64,000 nucleotides of DNA, from positions 585,993-649,992 of the forward strand of contig NW_022985184.1 of the NCBI RefSeq assembly GCF_010093535.1, given 5' to 3'. Positions 1 through 12,369 of the stretch are shown one piece after another. A program made the position numbers and the translations under genes. Every line of letters starts with the position of its first letter. Within the stretch, counting starts at the first letter, position 1. Origin of the DNA: Lindgomyces ingoldianus (lineage: Eukaryota; Ascomycota; Dothideomycetes; Pleosporales; Lindgomycetaceae). Below the pieces are notes generated by a model that was given only the letters and a program-made list of their open reading frames with translations, was not told the DNA's origin and did not search any database.

Positions 1-1
1 A

Positions 2-1321
2 AATCTCTTAGCGCCACAGCCAGACGACGAGGCCGACGATGTCATATTCACTAACAACTACGGCGTTCGAAGCATCGAGCTCAACCGGCCAAAGAAACTC
101 AACTCCCTCAATGGCTCAATGGCTCGCAAGATCATACCACGATTGCAGGAATGGACCAAATCTGAGCTGGCAGGAGTGGTTGTGATCAAGGGCGTAGGAC
201 GCGCTTTCTGCGCTGGTGGGGATGTTGCTGCGCTAGCACAATGGAACAAAACCGGACCTGAGGGACAGCAGAAGTCTTCCGACTATTTCGGCCTCGAATA
301 CAAGCTCGACCACCTCATTGCAACATACACGAAACCCTACGTGGCGTTCATGGACGGCATTACAATGGGTGGCGGGGTTGGACTCAGCATCCATGCGCCT
401 TTCCGGATAGCGACGGAGAATACGCTTTTTGCTATGCCCGAGACGACAATTGGATTCTTCCCGGATGTGGGCGCCTCGTTCTTCTTGCCCCGGATGGACG
501 GCCGGCTAGGGACATACCTTGCTCTAACCAGCGAGCAGCTTCGTGGTGTAGACGCTTTCTATCATGGCGTAGCAACCCACTACATCCACTCTTCCACTCT
601 ACCAAATCTCGAGTCACGTCTCGCAGAACTTCAATTCCCCGACTATATGGACTTGAAAGAACGACACAAGATCATCAACAGCACGATCGAGGAATTCAGC
701 ACGGGCTTGCCCTCCGAGAAGCCGGCCATATCTGGAGAACTACGAACAGCCATTGATGAAGTATTCGCCACCGATCAGCCCAGCATCCAGGCAATTCTTG
801 ATGCCCTAGAGAAAGTAAAGACCGATGCCAATTCGGAATCACTCCAGAAATGGGCAGAAAAGACCAAAGACACAATTCTGACGCGCTCGCCTATCTCTGT
901 AGCCGTGACTCTCCATCAAATGCGCGTTGGCCGCGAGTGGTCAATAGCAGAAACATTCCAGCGTGAGTATGACATCGCAGCGCACTTCATGGCGCATCCT
1001 GATTTCATCGAGGGTGTCACGGCACGCTTGATTGAGCGGAAGAAAGAGCGACCTAACTGGCAGCCGAATTCGTTGGCTGAAGTCACCCAGAAAGAGGTAG
1101 CTAAGTTCTTTGAGCGGAAATCAGCACTTCCGCTAGTCTCATCGGGTGACTACAAGGAGTATCCGCATGCTTGGATTGGACTGCCGAGAGAGCATGAGAT
1201 TCTGGGGCTGGCTGCAGGGAAGTCTTCGGATGAGGTAATTGCAACGTTGGTAGAGAAGTATGAGGGCAAGCAAGGTGTGAGGGAGAAGGTGCTGGAGGTG
1301 CTGGAAAGGACAGGCAGGTAG
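2..1321 (+). CDS. 3-hydroxyisobutyryl-CoA hydrolase, 5' end outside window
   Basis: Mitochondrial enzyme of valine breakdown that hydrolyses 3-hydroxyisobutyryl-CoA; it belongs to the enoyl-CoA hydratase/crotonase superfamily (HIBCH, yeast Ehd3). The frame is open from the window edge, and residues before the first internal Met (119) read as family sequence (VIFTNNYGVRSIELNRP), so 119 is not the true start. Visible motifs are the CoA-pocket segment GVGRAFCAGGDVAAL, the oxyanion-hole segment DGITMGGGVGLS, and PETTIGFFPDVGASFFL with the catalytic Glu region. The C-terminal half carries the HIBCH-specific extension with RSPISVAVTLHQMRVG. The 439 visible codons, plus a missing leader, fit the usual 450-500 residues. 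No intron or break is seen. The first exon(s) and targeting peptide lie outside the window. Confidence 0.93.
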   Translation, partial: NLLAPQPDDEADDVIFTNNYGVRSIELNRPKKLNSLNGSMARKIIPRLQEWTKSELAGVVVIKGVGRAFCAGGDVAALAQWNKTGPEGQQKSSDYFGLEYKLDHLIATYTKPYVAFMDGITMGGGVGLSIHAPFRIATENTLFAMPETTIGFFPDVGASFFLPRMDGRLGTYLALTSEQLRGVDAFYHGVATHYIHSSTLPNLESRLAELQFPDYMDLKERHKIINSTIEEFSTGLPSEKPAISGELRTAIDEVFATDQPSIQAILDALEKVKTDANSESLQKWAEKTKDTILTRSPISVAVTLHQMRVGREWSIAETFQREYDIAAHFMAHPDFIEGVTARLIERKKERPNWQPNSLAEVTQKEVAKFFERKSALPLVSSGDYKEYPHAWIGLPREHEILGLAAGKSSDEVIATLVEKYEGKQGVREKVLEVLERTGR

Positions 1322-1647
1322 AGCATTTAGGGAATGACCCCCTGTAGATGAAGGATTAGAATATCTTTGCATAACTAGAAATAAATTTATGTATCAAATC
1401 CAATTCTCTGTTGCCAACCTTAACCTGCGGCTGGGGTGGCCTTGAGCCATGCGATCGCATACCTGCTCGACCCTACGTCCCTACCTACATGCCTACCTAC
1501 GTGCTGACCTACGTGTTTACCGGCTCGTTATTCTCGGAAGCTTCAGCACGGACCACATAATGACTTCAGTCCTCGAACTCACCTCCAAGGCCACCACTCC
1601 GCAAGCTATCCAGCTATGAAAGCCCCATAATATCCCCATTCCCAAGA
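1322..1647. other. intergenic, HIBCH to VPS16
   Basis: This is the 3' flank of the hydrolase gene and the promoter of VPS16. From about 1471 to 1517 it holds a degenerate short direct repeat built on cctac/ctacgt units. No gene is recognised. Confidence 0.6.
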
Positions 1648-4329
1648 ATGTCCAAGCCCACGGCCAACTGGGAGAAAGTCGGTGACAAGTTCTACCGCAG
1701 AATAGAGCTCTACCGAAATATCTTCGATACGGATCTCGAGCTCGAGAACTACAATGTAGTGGGGGCTCCGTACAGCGGCGCTGTAGGTATGCGCGCCCAC
1801 GTCACCGCCGACGGCTGGTCTGAAGCTGAGTTTGGCAGCCATTTACCGTGATGAGGACAAGATACATGCGTACCGCGGAACCCAGGCGGCCAAGTCGAGC
1901 ATCGATGTTTATAGCTGCGCGGGGACGTTGATTCGGCGCATCAATGTACGTAGAAGCCCGTGTGGTATCTAGGGGAGGTAAATGCTGACAGATCCAGTGG
2001 GATAAAGGGTCGATAAAAGGCTTGGGGTGGTCTGAAGACGAGAAGCTGCTTGTTGTTACGGAAGATGGCACCGTTCGATGCTACTACGATTTGCAGGGGG
2101 ACTTTGTACCTTTTACACTCGGACACGTACGTCCCCACCCCTCTATATGAAAGCGCATTCTAAAGGTATGTGTAGGGAGCAGACGAACATGGCGTACAAT
2201 CATGCAGGTTCTGGTCCTCCGGCTTCGTGGCCCTGCTCGGCAACAACCACCTCATCTCGGTCTCGCGCTACGACGAACCACGACCGAAGCTCCTCGCAAT
2301 ACCACCCCCAGACCCTGTCGTATCGTGGGCAATAATACCTCCTGCATACTCTCTCTCTCGATCCGTAGAAGTTATTCTTGCAATTGGCACAACGCTATAC
2401 GTCGTTGACGCCACAGATGCGGAGGATAGGGACTTCACGGCCGGCCCCTTCCGACATATCAGCGTATCTCCCCGCGGCGAATTCCTTGCCTTCTATACAG
2501 ACGATGGGAAAGTGTGGGTTGTGAGCGGTGACTGGTCTGAGAAGCTCTCCGAGTACAATTCTCGCGCAAAGACGGTACCGAAGGATATGCAATGGTGTGG
2601 CAGTAATGCCGTGGTTTTGGCCTGGGAAGACGAAGTCCATCTCATCGGCCCCAGAAGTGTCGCTACAAAATTTTACTATGATGCCTGGGTACATCTACTA
2701 CCGGACGTAGACGGCTTACGGTTACTGACTAACGATGTCTGCGAGTACCTCCAGAAAGTGCCAGACGAGACAGAGGAAGTCTTCCGACTGGGCTCCGAAA
2801 CCCCCGCCGCAAATCTCCTCGAAGCATCGAATCTTCTCGACCAGAAATCTCCAAAAGCAGATGATCTGATTCAACTTATCCGTCCCTCTCTCGCCGGAGC
2901 AGTAGACACGTGCGTGAAAGCCGCTGGCCATGAATATAATATCCACTGGCAGAAATCTCTGCTAAAAGCAGCCTCATTTGGCAAATCGGTGCTAGATTTG
3001 TATAGCTCTGACGACTTCGTCGACATGTGCGAAACACTCCGCGTTCTCAACGCTGTACGATTCTATGAGATTGGATTACCGTTGAGCTACAACCAATTCA
3101 AGCGCCTGACTCCGGAGAAACTGATCTCGAGACTGACGAATAGACATGAGTATCTCCTTGCTCTGCGCATATCTGAGTATCTCCACTTGCCGACGGATAA
3201 GATTCACGTTCACTGGGCACAGCAAAAAGTCCGCGTGTCCACCGCAGACGAGGCATCAATATGCAACCTCATTTTCAGGAAACTACATGGAAAACCAGGT
3301 GTCTCGTTCGAGGAAATTGCACGCACCGCGTACGACGAAGGTCGCGTTCGACTAGCAACCGAACTTCTAAATTACGAGCCCCGCGCTGGAAAACAGGTCC
3401 CATTACTTCTTGGCATGAAAGAAGACACCATTGCGCTAGATAAAGCCATCGAAAGCGGAGACACCGATCTCATCTACCACGTGCTGCTCCACCTGCGCAA
3501 GAAACTCCCTCTCGCGTCCTTCTTCCGCGTCATCAACTCCCGGCCCGTTGCCACCGCGCTCGTAGAATCAAGCGCATGGTACCAGGACAAAGAAGTCCTG
3601 AAAGACCTCTATTATCAAGACGACCGCCGCCTCGACGGCTCGAATCTCCTGCTCTCGGAAGCCCTTTCCGCGACTGACCTTCCAGCTTCTTTGGATAAGC
3701 TCAAACTCGCATCAAAGTACTTACAAGACAGTAAAGACTACGCTTTCCACCGCCAGCAACTCGACGACGCGGCCAAGCTCCTGCGGATGCAGGAAACTTT
3801 TGAAAAAGACCTCAACTCCAACCCAGGGACTAGCAGCGCCAACCCCAGCTCCAGCGTCAGTCCAGGCAACTCCTCATTCATCGGCCTCTCCGCCAACGAG
3901 ACGGTATTCCACCTCCTCCGCCAATCCCACACCAAACGCGCGCAAAAAATCATCTCCGAATTCCGCATCCCCGAGAAAACCGCGGCCTGGCTGAAACTCC
4001 GGGCTCTCGTCTCCGCACGCCACTGGACTGAACTGGAAGAACTCTCAAAACAAAAAAAATCGCCGATTGGCTGGGAGCCTTTTTTCAACGAGGTACTTGC
4101 GGCGGGGAATACGCGGGTAGCGAGCGCGTTTGTGCCGAAGTGTACGGGGTTAACTGTGGCAGAGAGGGTCGAGATGTGGATGAAATGTGGGTTAGTAGTT
4201 AAGGCGGGGGAGGAAGCGTTTAGGGCGAAGGACCGGGGTTTGTTGGAGGAGGTTAGGGGGAGGGCAAGTGGAAGTGCAGCGGTGGAAGTCGAGAGGTTAG
4301 TTGGATTGTTGCCAGTGGGGAGAAGGTAG
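1648..4329 (+). CDS. VPS16: Vacuolar protein sorting-associated protein 16 (HOPS/CORVET subunit)
   Basis: Core subunit of the class C Vps complexes HOPS and CORVET, which tether endosomes and vacuoles and bind Vps33. Four exons give 842 aa: 1648-1786, 1839-1945, 1998-2126 and 2176-4329. The introns of 52, 52 and 49 nt begin GTATGC, GTACGT and GTACGT. The spliced N-terminus has the Vps16 signature NWEKVGDKFYRRIELY, then ELENYNVVGAPYSGAVAIYR, then a beta-propeller region through about residue 430 (SSGFVALLGNNHLISVSRY). The rest is the helical Vps16_C region (YEIGLPLSYNQFKRLTPEKL; RLATELLNYEPRAGKQVPLL). Length matches the family's 800-850 residues. The phases of all junctions agree and the product looks intact. 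A low-complexity Ser/Pro/Asn patch (codons near 3810-3890) is likely a loop. Confidence 0.95.
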
Positions 4330-4754
4330 GGGACGTTGGAGGGATGGGTGAAGGGCGGAGCAGGGATTTATCTGTACCATGGAGATGGTGGACGAAGAGT
4401 ATTCTGGAGAGTTGGGATTAAAAGAACTATATACTCAGGTTAGCTGTGAACTAGGGGTATCGTGGATATGAAACAATTCGTATCCATCAAACAAGACCTA
4501 TCTTCTGTGGTCCATCCGTTCGTTTCGGGTTGAAAATAGAAGATGGAGTGAAGATCATCAGGCCATAAGGCTGAAATCAAGCCACTGATCAACGCCACCC
4601 GCGCACGTGCCAGTGGGACGCGACACGAACTCCGCCTCAGCCTCGCGGCGCCCGCTTTCCACACTGAGAGCAACCAACCTTAACCACACTGTATCGCTGC
4701 ACCTTCACCTGTTGCCTATCCTAGCACCAATATGTGACAATCTCTACATCCGCC
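4330..4754. other. intergenic, VPS16 to RFTS-protein gene
   Basis: This holds the 3' flank of VPS16 and the promoter/5' leader of the next gene. A pyrimidine-rich stretch lies just before the ATG at 4755. No ORF with family features is seen. Confidence 0.6.
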
Positions 4755-6866
4755 ATGCTTATTCCCGAGCTCGACATCTTGAAGCCGATTGACCCCTCCA
4801 TCTCCAGCTCCGACGACTACGAAATCTTCTCCCTCAGCAACGCCCAGGTCTTCTACACACGCAATGGGAAGCCCGCGAGCCTTCTCACTGCGTATGCGGA
4901 CACCCCGCTAAGAGTCGTGGGGAAATTGGAAGCCCCGGACCGACATCAACAAAAATATCGTTAGTTGCTTGTTTGCTCGGTTGAAGCAAGGCTAACTGTT
5001 GCGATAGTCGTAAAGAAACCCTTCAAATCCGTCGATATTGAGATTAGGGATGTCACACGGTTTTCATACGGCCAAACTAACGATGGTGAGATTATGCTCT
5101 GGGCGCTGGGGAAGGCTGGATGGTTTGAGATCATGCCGGCGAAGGCGTATAAGAACATTTTCCAGGATATGGTTGAGGCGGTGGGGGTTCTTTATTTCAT
5201 GACAGATATCTATAATGAGCCGAGGAAGAGGGGTGGTGGACCTAATGCCCCGCTGTTATACCAGGAGGTATGTATACGTGAAAGTTGGAAAGGATGGATG
5301 CTAATTGGCCACAGTATGCGGAAGATACAAGGTTCTCATGCAATGACCCAGGACATGCGGAGGAGATATTTCATAGGCATCGGCAGTTCCTCATTATGTG
5401 TTTTATCAATCGGGCACAAGGCTTGAGCTGGACGAATACGCCCATATATCGGCATTATAAGACGCAGTTCCCTGTTAGTGGTGCCTAGTCTCTAGGAATC
5501 TGGCGGTTGCTAACTCTGCACAGACAGATTTCGAGAAGGCAAAAGCGCGAATCGACGGACGGCACCAACAGAAGGAAGAGAAGCCCTCCCGAATAATTCC
5601 CACTGCTCAGAAATCAAAAGCCCCTCGAGGACCAAAGAAATCCAAACAGAAACTCACGGACAAGCCACAGAAGAACCAGAATTGGTGGGAGGCCGCTGCA
5701 ATATTTGAGTTCATGCAGAAAGCGGTCAATCACGGCGCAATGCGAATCGGACACGTGACCATCGACAAAGTGGCAAAACTCATGGTTCGACGGTACGAAA
5801 TCGACGATTTGGAGGTCGCTGCAAACGTAGTAAAAGTCCACGCCACGAATTTACGATATATGATGGACTATCCAAGGAGAAAGAACATCCAGTACTTTTT
5901 AGATGAGCCCATCTACCATGAACTATCCTCAGGCCACAATCTCCTAGCTGCCGAAGTGAGGAGATCCGAATCTATCGAATTGCGATTGCGAAAGGGTCAC
6001 GCGACGATGAAAGACGACAACAGTGACGACTCGGATTCAAGCCCCTCGACTGCAACACCCCAACGCCGACCCCCTCGTAAAGGTAAATTTTCCGGCCTAA
6101 GGCCCAAGAGCAGCAAGTTCTCCGGCAAAGGTAAGAAGCCAAAACCCAATGTATCATCCGATTCCGGGAGTGGAGGCGAGGAAGAAGAACGCCCAGGCAT
6201 GACAGTTGACCCCCCGATACGCCTCCAATCTCTCTTTCCAGCAAAACGGAAACTTGTCTTCGATGACAGCGATGACGAGAATGCCACGCAACCTCACAAA
6301 CGCGCCGCAAGCCTGTCCATCGAATCCGAAGCCCAAGATCCTTACTCTCCTCCCTCATCCGACGATAACGACACTGAGGTTCCCACCGAACCCCTTCCCT
6401 TGCGCTGGCGGTCAGGTAACATCTCCGCTAAAGCGTCATCCCCGGCTTTACTACCTCCCATTGTGTCGACGCCGCTTCCTTCGTATGCGGCGAACGCGCC
6501 AGGCGATTCCTGGGTCTGTACGTTTGATGGATGTTCGCAGAAGGTATATGGGGCGAGTGAGGTGGTTGGGAGGAAGTTGATTGAAGAGCATTTGCAGAAT
6601 CATGTTGCAAAGAGACAGAACCAAATCGAGCTGGTGATGAGTGAGGAGCAAAGGTTGAGGCTGCCGGTTAAGTGAGTGTTCCTCCCAATCCATGGCTCAG
6701 AGTCTGGAGTAGGGGTTTTGAGGATTTTTTTCTGGTTTGCTAATGATGAAGTAGTAATTTAATCAAACGGATAAGAGAAATTGCCGAACACCAACAACCG
6801 CTTTTCCCATCCATGGGAGCGCCTGCTTCAGCGACTAGGCTGACGCCTATTGAACGGAGTGTGTGA
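4755..6866 (+). CDS. RFTS-domain and C2H2 zinc-finger protein, Raf2/DIM-7-like
   Basis: Five exons (4755-4959, 5008-5267, 5315-5473, 5524-6671, 6755-6866) give 627 aa with consistent phases; introns are 48, 47, 50 and 83 nt. Residues about 90-150 (DVTRFSYG, EIMLWALGKAGWFEIMPAKAY, VGVLYFMTDIY) resemble the replication-foci targeting (RFTS/DNMT1-RFD) fold found in DNMT1, fungal DIM-2 and the H3K9-methylation factor Raf2 (S. pombe CLRC); Neurospora DIM-7 is a related DCDC subunit. No methyltransferase motifs follow. The middle (from about 6000) is a Ser/Asp/Lys-rich basic-acidic linker. Near the C-terminus lies one C2H2 finger, with CTFDGC followed by HLQNH. A role in heterochromatin targeting is inference from domain order. 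It could instead be another RFTS protein of unknown role. The last exon (NNLIKRIREIAEHQQPLF) is required to finish the protein, because the longer frame stops inside the intron. Confidence 0.72.
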
Positions 6867-7746
6867 AGAATGGGATTGGGGCTTGGGACTTGGGTATGTG
6901 CGTCTGATTTCACGCCAATTTTTTTTTCATATCCATCGTTTTGTTTCTTATGATTGTCTCTATAGTCTACTTTTTGGTCTTCCGTCCTGAGCTTTGGCGT
7001 TACAGAATCGGCGTTGACCAACTTTTCCCAGGAAGCCTTAGATCAGGCTTCTAGGGCTCTGGAGATATGATGGATGGCTGGGTGCGTTATGAGGTATGAC
7101 TATGAATGCTAAATTTGCTGTTCAAGCTCGAAATGCTCGTTCGGACAATGTTGAAGTTGTGATGTTTCTCATTAGGGTAATCCATAACGTTTTATAAGCA
7201 TCGAATCACAGGTTGTCAAGAGTTAAGATGACCTAGTTATCGTCTCACGGTTGTATATGGTGTACTTCCTAGCAGGGGGCTGGAGCTCAAGCTATTGCAG
7301 TTTCTCTTGCACCAGCAGAAGGGCTAAGTGATTTTATAGAGGATCCGTCATTCTCGAGTCAATGGTTTTAGAGAGTTGTGATTCTATCTGAGGGAGGAAG
7401 TGGCCAGAGATTGGTGACCATTATATTAATGAAGTGGACTCAAAGATTTTTCTTTTAGCACTTAGACTCAGGTTTCCCCAGTACCTGGAGTGTTTGAGAA
7501 CGTGGAAACTCGTGGTAATTGGGACAATTCAGATACGCCGACAAATATGTAGATATTGGTGGAAAATAAAGTGCTAGGTTAGTAGGGTTCGCAAATTAAA
7601 ACATCAATCCTGTCATTGTCACGACTGGAAGTAGAGAGCCTGGGTAAGATTTGAAGAGGATAAACAGAGGAAAAAGTTACCTTTTGGTTCGATATTATGA
7701 ACCCACATTTAATCACACCATATCCTATAACAAATAATGTCACTTC
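6867..7746. other. intergenic between convergent genes
   Basis: About 0.9 kb lies between two converging 3' ends. It is moderately AT-rich. I see no coding region with family features, no tRNA and no repeat unit. Confidence 0.6.
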
Positions 7747-9932
7747 CTAATGAGTCTTCGCCCATTCCCTGTACCAGTCTAAACACTCCGCGTTCGCGAC
7801 ACTCGCCGAAGTCTTCACATTCAAGCCACACAAGATCTGCTTAACTGCACCTTCGACCCTACTATCGTCAGTATGCTTTTAATCCCGAGTTGGGGAGCGA
7901 CCACTTACTTCTTCCCATTCGTGGTAACCGGGATCTCGGGACACTCATCCACAGCCCCTGGAACATGCCTTGCACTAAGCTCTTTCTTCACTGTCATTCT
8001 TATCCTCTCCACTAACTCCTGTGAAAATGTTCTACCCTCCGTAATCTTGAGAAATAAGCATACAGTTTCATCGGTGTCTTCTTCTCGTCTTTGTCCAATG
8101 CAGAGCGCGTCCGCGACCTCATCTGCAAAATGCTGGAGCAAAACGTTGTAGATCTCCGCTGACCCAAACCGCACACCCGCTGGTTTCAAAATCCCATCGC
8201 TACGTCCAAGCATCCACAGCCCTCCAGTCTCACGGTTGAAGCGGACAAAGTCGCCGTGATGCCAGACTGGTTCTCCTCGAATATTTTCGAATTTATCGAA
8301 GTAGCTGCTGCGGTATTTCTTCTCGCCGTCCTTGCCCCAAAAGCTGACCGGTTGACAAATGAAATGCTTTGTACAGACGAGGTCACCAGGTTCGCCAGTC
8401 TTCGTGATGTCTTGGCCTGTGTAATCGAAGGCTCGGATGTCCATGCCAAGTCCGGGCCCTTGGATCTCACCTTCGTAGACGGGGAGAAGAGGATTTGGAG
8501 CACCGAAGAGAGATATGATGTCAGTCCCGCCAGTTATACTGCCGAGGTTGATGGATGGGGGGAATGCGTTGTAGACAAACGAGAATGTGGAAGGTGCTAA
8601 AGGAGAGCCGGTAGAGTAGATAGCTTCTAAAGTTTTCATAGATAGTTCGGCTTTCAGATTCAAGCTCTTTTGTTCGAGGACGGAGAGGTACTTAGCGCTT
8701 GTCCCAAAGTGCGTGATACCAACTTCGTTGATCAAACGAGGCATTGCGATATCGTCGGGTACAGAGGTTGACGGATCTGACGGACAGAGATAGCGGAAGG
8801 GAGACCCATCATAGAGAACAAGAGTAGCTCCGGAAGCTAGTCCTGAGACAAGCCAGTGCCACATCATCCAGGTACAGGTGGTGAAATAGAAAAGTCGAGA
8901 CGTAGGTGTGATGGAGCAATGTAGAATGTGCTCTTTCTTATGCTGAAGCAGGGTTCCAATGGCGCCATGTACGATGCATTTCGGCGCACCTGTCGTGCCG
9001 GAAGAGTATAGGATGTAGACTGGATGATCAGGAGGAAGTTGCTTGAATGTTAGAGTCGACACGGGCATTGCGAGGGATGTGAAGGCTGAGTAGCCGTATG
9101 CCTTTCCAGAAGGGAATTTAATTAATCCAAGGTCATCCTCCACATTGGAGACGGTATGAAAAACTACGACGGCTCTGAGGGATGACAGAGCCGACGCTAT
9201 CTCTCTAACCTTTGGGATTACCGGATGGCTTCGACCATTGTAAAAGGCGGCATTGTCTGAGAAGAGCAAGACCGGTTCAATCTGCCTCAGGCGCTCCAAC
9301 ACCGCGTGTACCCCTGTGTCCGGGCTTACTGCTGTCCAGATCCCTCCTAGGGAGGTGGTGGCTAGCATCGCGACTAGAGCGTTTGTATGATTTGCAACGT
9401 ATCCCGCAACGCGATCTCCTTCATCCAGCCCCAATGCTAACATTCCGGCTTGGCAGTGCCTCACTCGCTCCCGCAGCTCCTTCCATGTCACTGTTTCCCT
9501 CGTAGTCTCAGTAGCAGCGATTATAGCGGGGCTTTCGGGATCGACCTCTTGGACGGGATATAAGAGGTTCTCTGCGAAATTGAGATATGCACCTTCAAAG
9601 AAGGTAGGACGAGGAAACATTGGCCCATCATTGTCCACTACCTACAGCTATGTCAGCCTCCTGATTCCAAGCCAGTCCATCAAGTGACTGACCTTGGCGG
9701 CACGAGATTTCGACCTGATGCCTAAATATTCCCATGTCGTGTCCCAAAACTCCCCTATATGTTCAATGCTCCACTTATGAAGCGTCTCATAGCTCTGCAA
9801 TCGCAGCCCGTATTTCTCATTCACATGTTGTAGGAACTTCCACATCGGAGTAGACTGCGGGGCAGGATGCCTCCAGAGCAATTTTGACGCCTTGTGGGTG
9901 CCATTGGCACAATTCGTAATGTTTCCATTCAT
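7747..9932 (-). CDS. Acetoacetyl-CoA synthetase (acetoacetate-CoA ligase)
   Basis: Cytosolic ATP-dependent ligase that activates acetoacetate to acetoacetyl-CoA, feeding sterol/lipid synthesis or ketone-body use; it belongs to the ANL (acyl-AMP-forming) superfamily. Three exons on the minus strand (9932-9693, 9641-7909, 7858-7747; introns 51 and 50 nt) give 694 aa, the usual length. The N-terminus has the AACS-type segment PMWKFLQHVNEKYGL and, after intron 1, FFEGAYLNFAENLL. The AMP-binding P-loop reads YILYSSGTTGAPKCIVHG. Downstream are GGTDIISLF, VYEGEIQGPGLGMDI and WHHGDFVRF. The conserved catalytic lysine motif TTNGKK sits at the end of exon 2, so the short third exon (ending WYREWAKTH) is needed for the family C-terminus. 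No damage is seen. Confidence 0.94.
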
Positions 9933-12042
9933 TGTAGCCCTGGGGAAGCACTCGAGTGAAAATTATACTCTGCGCCGGGTATATGTTTGGCGGATATCGA
10001 AGGCATTTTATGATGACGGGCCAGATCCCCGGCGTCGATCCTTTCTTCGGATGGCGGGGATGAGCCGAGGAACTACGGAAACCGAAGTTCTCCCATAGCG
10101 AACCTTGTTACTGTGTACTTCTTGTCATACGCAAGGGGTTTGAAAGAGAATGCTCTCCGCGACTCCGCCAAAGCAATACTGAGATCGTTAAACTGGAGGC
10201 CATGCGTACAGCTACTGCAAGAAGACTCATCCTTCATCACCTCTAGCTACATTCCTAACCCTTCAATAACAAAGTTCTTCACCAGCCTAGAGATAATAGA
10301 GAAAATCTGATCCCAGTCCATCTCCACCAGCCCCGACTTCCACATACGTTCAGCAGTGTTTGTCCCCGTCAGTGTGGTACTCGACCTTTTGTTACTGGAA
10401 CGCCCTTTAGCCACCGGCTAGCAAAGAACTTATAAAAATCACTACTGTCTACATATCCAAGGCGAGCTCTAGAAAGAGCTCTAGAAAGAAGCCCAAACTT
10501 TCCAGCATAACTTTCCAAGAGCCTTCGTGAAGACTGAGAAGACCTGAAACTCTGACTGCCAAGGTACTGAAGGATTGGCATTGTAACGAATGCAGAGAAG
10601 GGAATTGAGATGATGGGCGCTCCTGTGTGCTAGCGTTGGGACAAGAATCCGGCGAGGAGAACCGGAGCTAGCAAGGAAAGGTGGATTTGAGTTCGAATTC
10701 GGCGCCGACTCGCGATACGGAGAACTTGACTTTCGAATCGAGCTCGGAGCATTGCGTCCATATTGAAGTGGTGCGTTTGACTGAAACAGAGGATCTTAAT
10801 GTGTTTCCTGAAGGTGCACAGTGATGTACCGGAATTTTGAGCTTCGCATTTACGTACTCTCCCTGGAGATGGAACCATGGTTGCGCTCCCGCGTATCGCT
10901 ATCCCATACACCAGATCAAACCCCATCTCTAATATTACCGCTTCAGTCCACCTCTTGTCCTGGATCAATATCGGTTCCCCTAGATTGTAATCCTAGATTA
11001 ACTTAGACCATAAAGCGGAGAGGCCATTATTGACATTCCTTGCTCTTGCAACACCTTCCTTCAGCACTCCTAGTCTTGTTCAATCAATGAATCGGAAGAC
11101 CCACGATGATCAAGGCTCATAGAGCCTATACAAGAAGAAGTGAGTGCGCATTTCATTCATGTCGGTGACGTTTGTGACGTTTGTTCTCAATACCCCATGA
11201 GGGGAGAACGCTGCTATTCATTACTTATCACTTGCACCCTCCCAGTCTTTCGGTTTTCCATGTCAACTTGAAGGTACTCTTATCCGTCTACTCGTCTCCT
11301 ATCCCTCTTCTACTGGATTGCCTACCCTTAGCGAAGCGAATTTCATGCACTTAATCTCACTTCTCAGATCTAATTTCGATTATTTTTGCGCCTATGTGAA
11401 GACTATAGCCTGCTTTCAACGAAGCCAATCTGACTATGTATTGCTACAGACGCAGAAGTGGCATAGGCAAGGCGAGGGCTTTGCCATTCGCCACTGACAC
11501 CGTTACGGTTAAATGTTGAGCATACAGGGCTTCTTTGTCAGTTACATACAGCAGAACTTCCTCATAGCTTCTTTGCCGTTTAACTGTCGTGAGCTGTCAC
11601 CAATTAGGGCTGACATTCTGTGACAGGTCCTCTTGTATCCACTGCAGCGAATCGGCCTCTTTGTGACTGTAGTGTAGGTGTGGGTAGAGCTCAGAATGAA
11701 ATAAATGTAAAGCAACACATGTCTCTCTCGAATCCACCTGCCTCCATCAGAGCAGATAGTTCGGCCATCCTTGAACCAAGGGGAATAGGGCGCGAACAGG
11801 AAACAAATTCGCTCTCGTTGCATTGGGCAGCGGCTCACCGCAGTGAACAGAGAGCGCGAGTCGCTCGCCTCCAACGCTCTGAGACTCGCATGCAATCCCC
11901 CCAGCTGACTCTTGCCACGGCCGTGGGAGACATCGTGTTACCACACATATTCTCGCGAGCCAAATCGGACACGCTGGTGTGTGGAGGCGGTAAATTGAGT
12001 GCAGAGGAGCCGACTGAGGAAGCCTCACATCGCACAGGCCAA
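9933..12042. other. 2.1-kb gene-poor stretch upstream of AACS
   Basis: The part next to 9932 should hold the AACS promoter. At 10464-10487 there is a perfect 12-bp tandem duplication of agctctagaaag. Open frames of 60-180 codons occur on both strands, but they overlap each other and show no family motif, and the one at 11620-12171 runs into the transposon terminal repeat. I support no gene here. Base composition is normal, unlike the transposon that follows. Confidence 0.55.
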
Positions 12043-12185
12043 TTGTCGTGTGCGAAATTTGCTGGATTCTTGGCAATGCCAAGTAACCACTTTTGCCTCA
12101 CAAATCTCATAGAGATTCAGGTAACTGCACATATCGCCCTATATAATCAACCACAACGCGTTTTATTGTAAGTAAAGCTTTTTAA
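12043..12185 (+). repeat. left terminal inverted repeat
   Basis: Begins ttgtcgtgtgcgaaatttgc. It matches the reverse complement of 15845-15995 nearly base for base over the first 100 bp or so, then with gaps to a shared agtaa-g-ctttttaa end. The few differences in the conserved part are mostly transitions. Confidence 0.85.
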
Positions 12186-12369
12186 ATGTATAAATAAGGC
12201 CTATCTTACAAATTTTGCAGAGTAATAGATCATAGATCTGGCTGCAGTCCTCTCGCAGGCCCCTCAGGGGACGCGTCTCATGGAAGCGCGCATTCTCAAT
12301 CCAGAGGCCTTGCTACTAGCCTCGTCCTACTTAAAACACAGCTAGAAGACTGCTAATTATTATTTTATT

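Noticed and set aside
11620..12171. 183-codon open frame (+) and overlapping minus-strand frames
   Set aside because: They overlap one another, have no family motif, and run into the transposon's terminal repeat; open frames of this size are expected in GC-balanced sequence.
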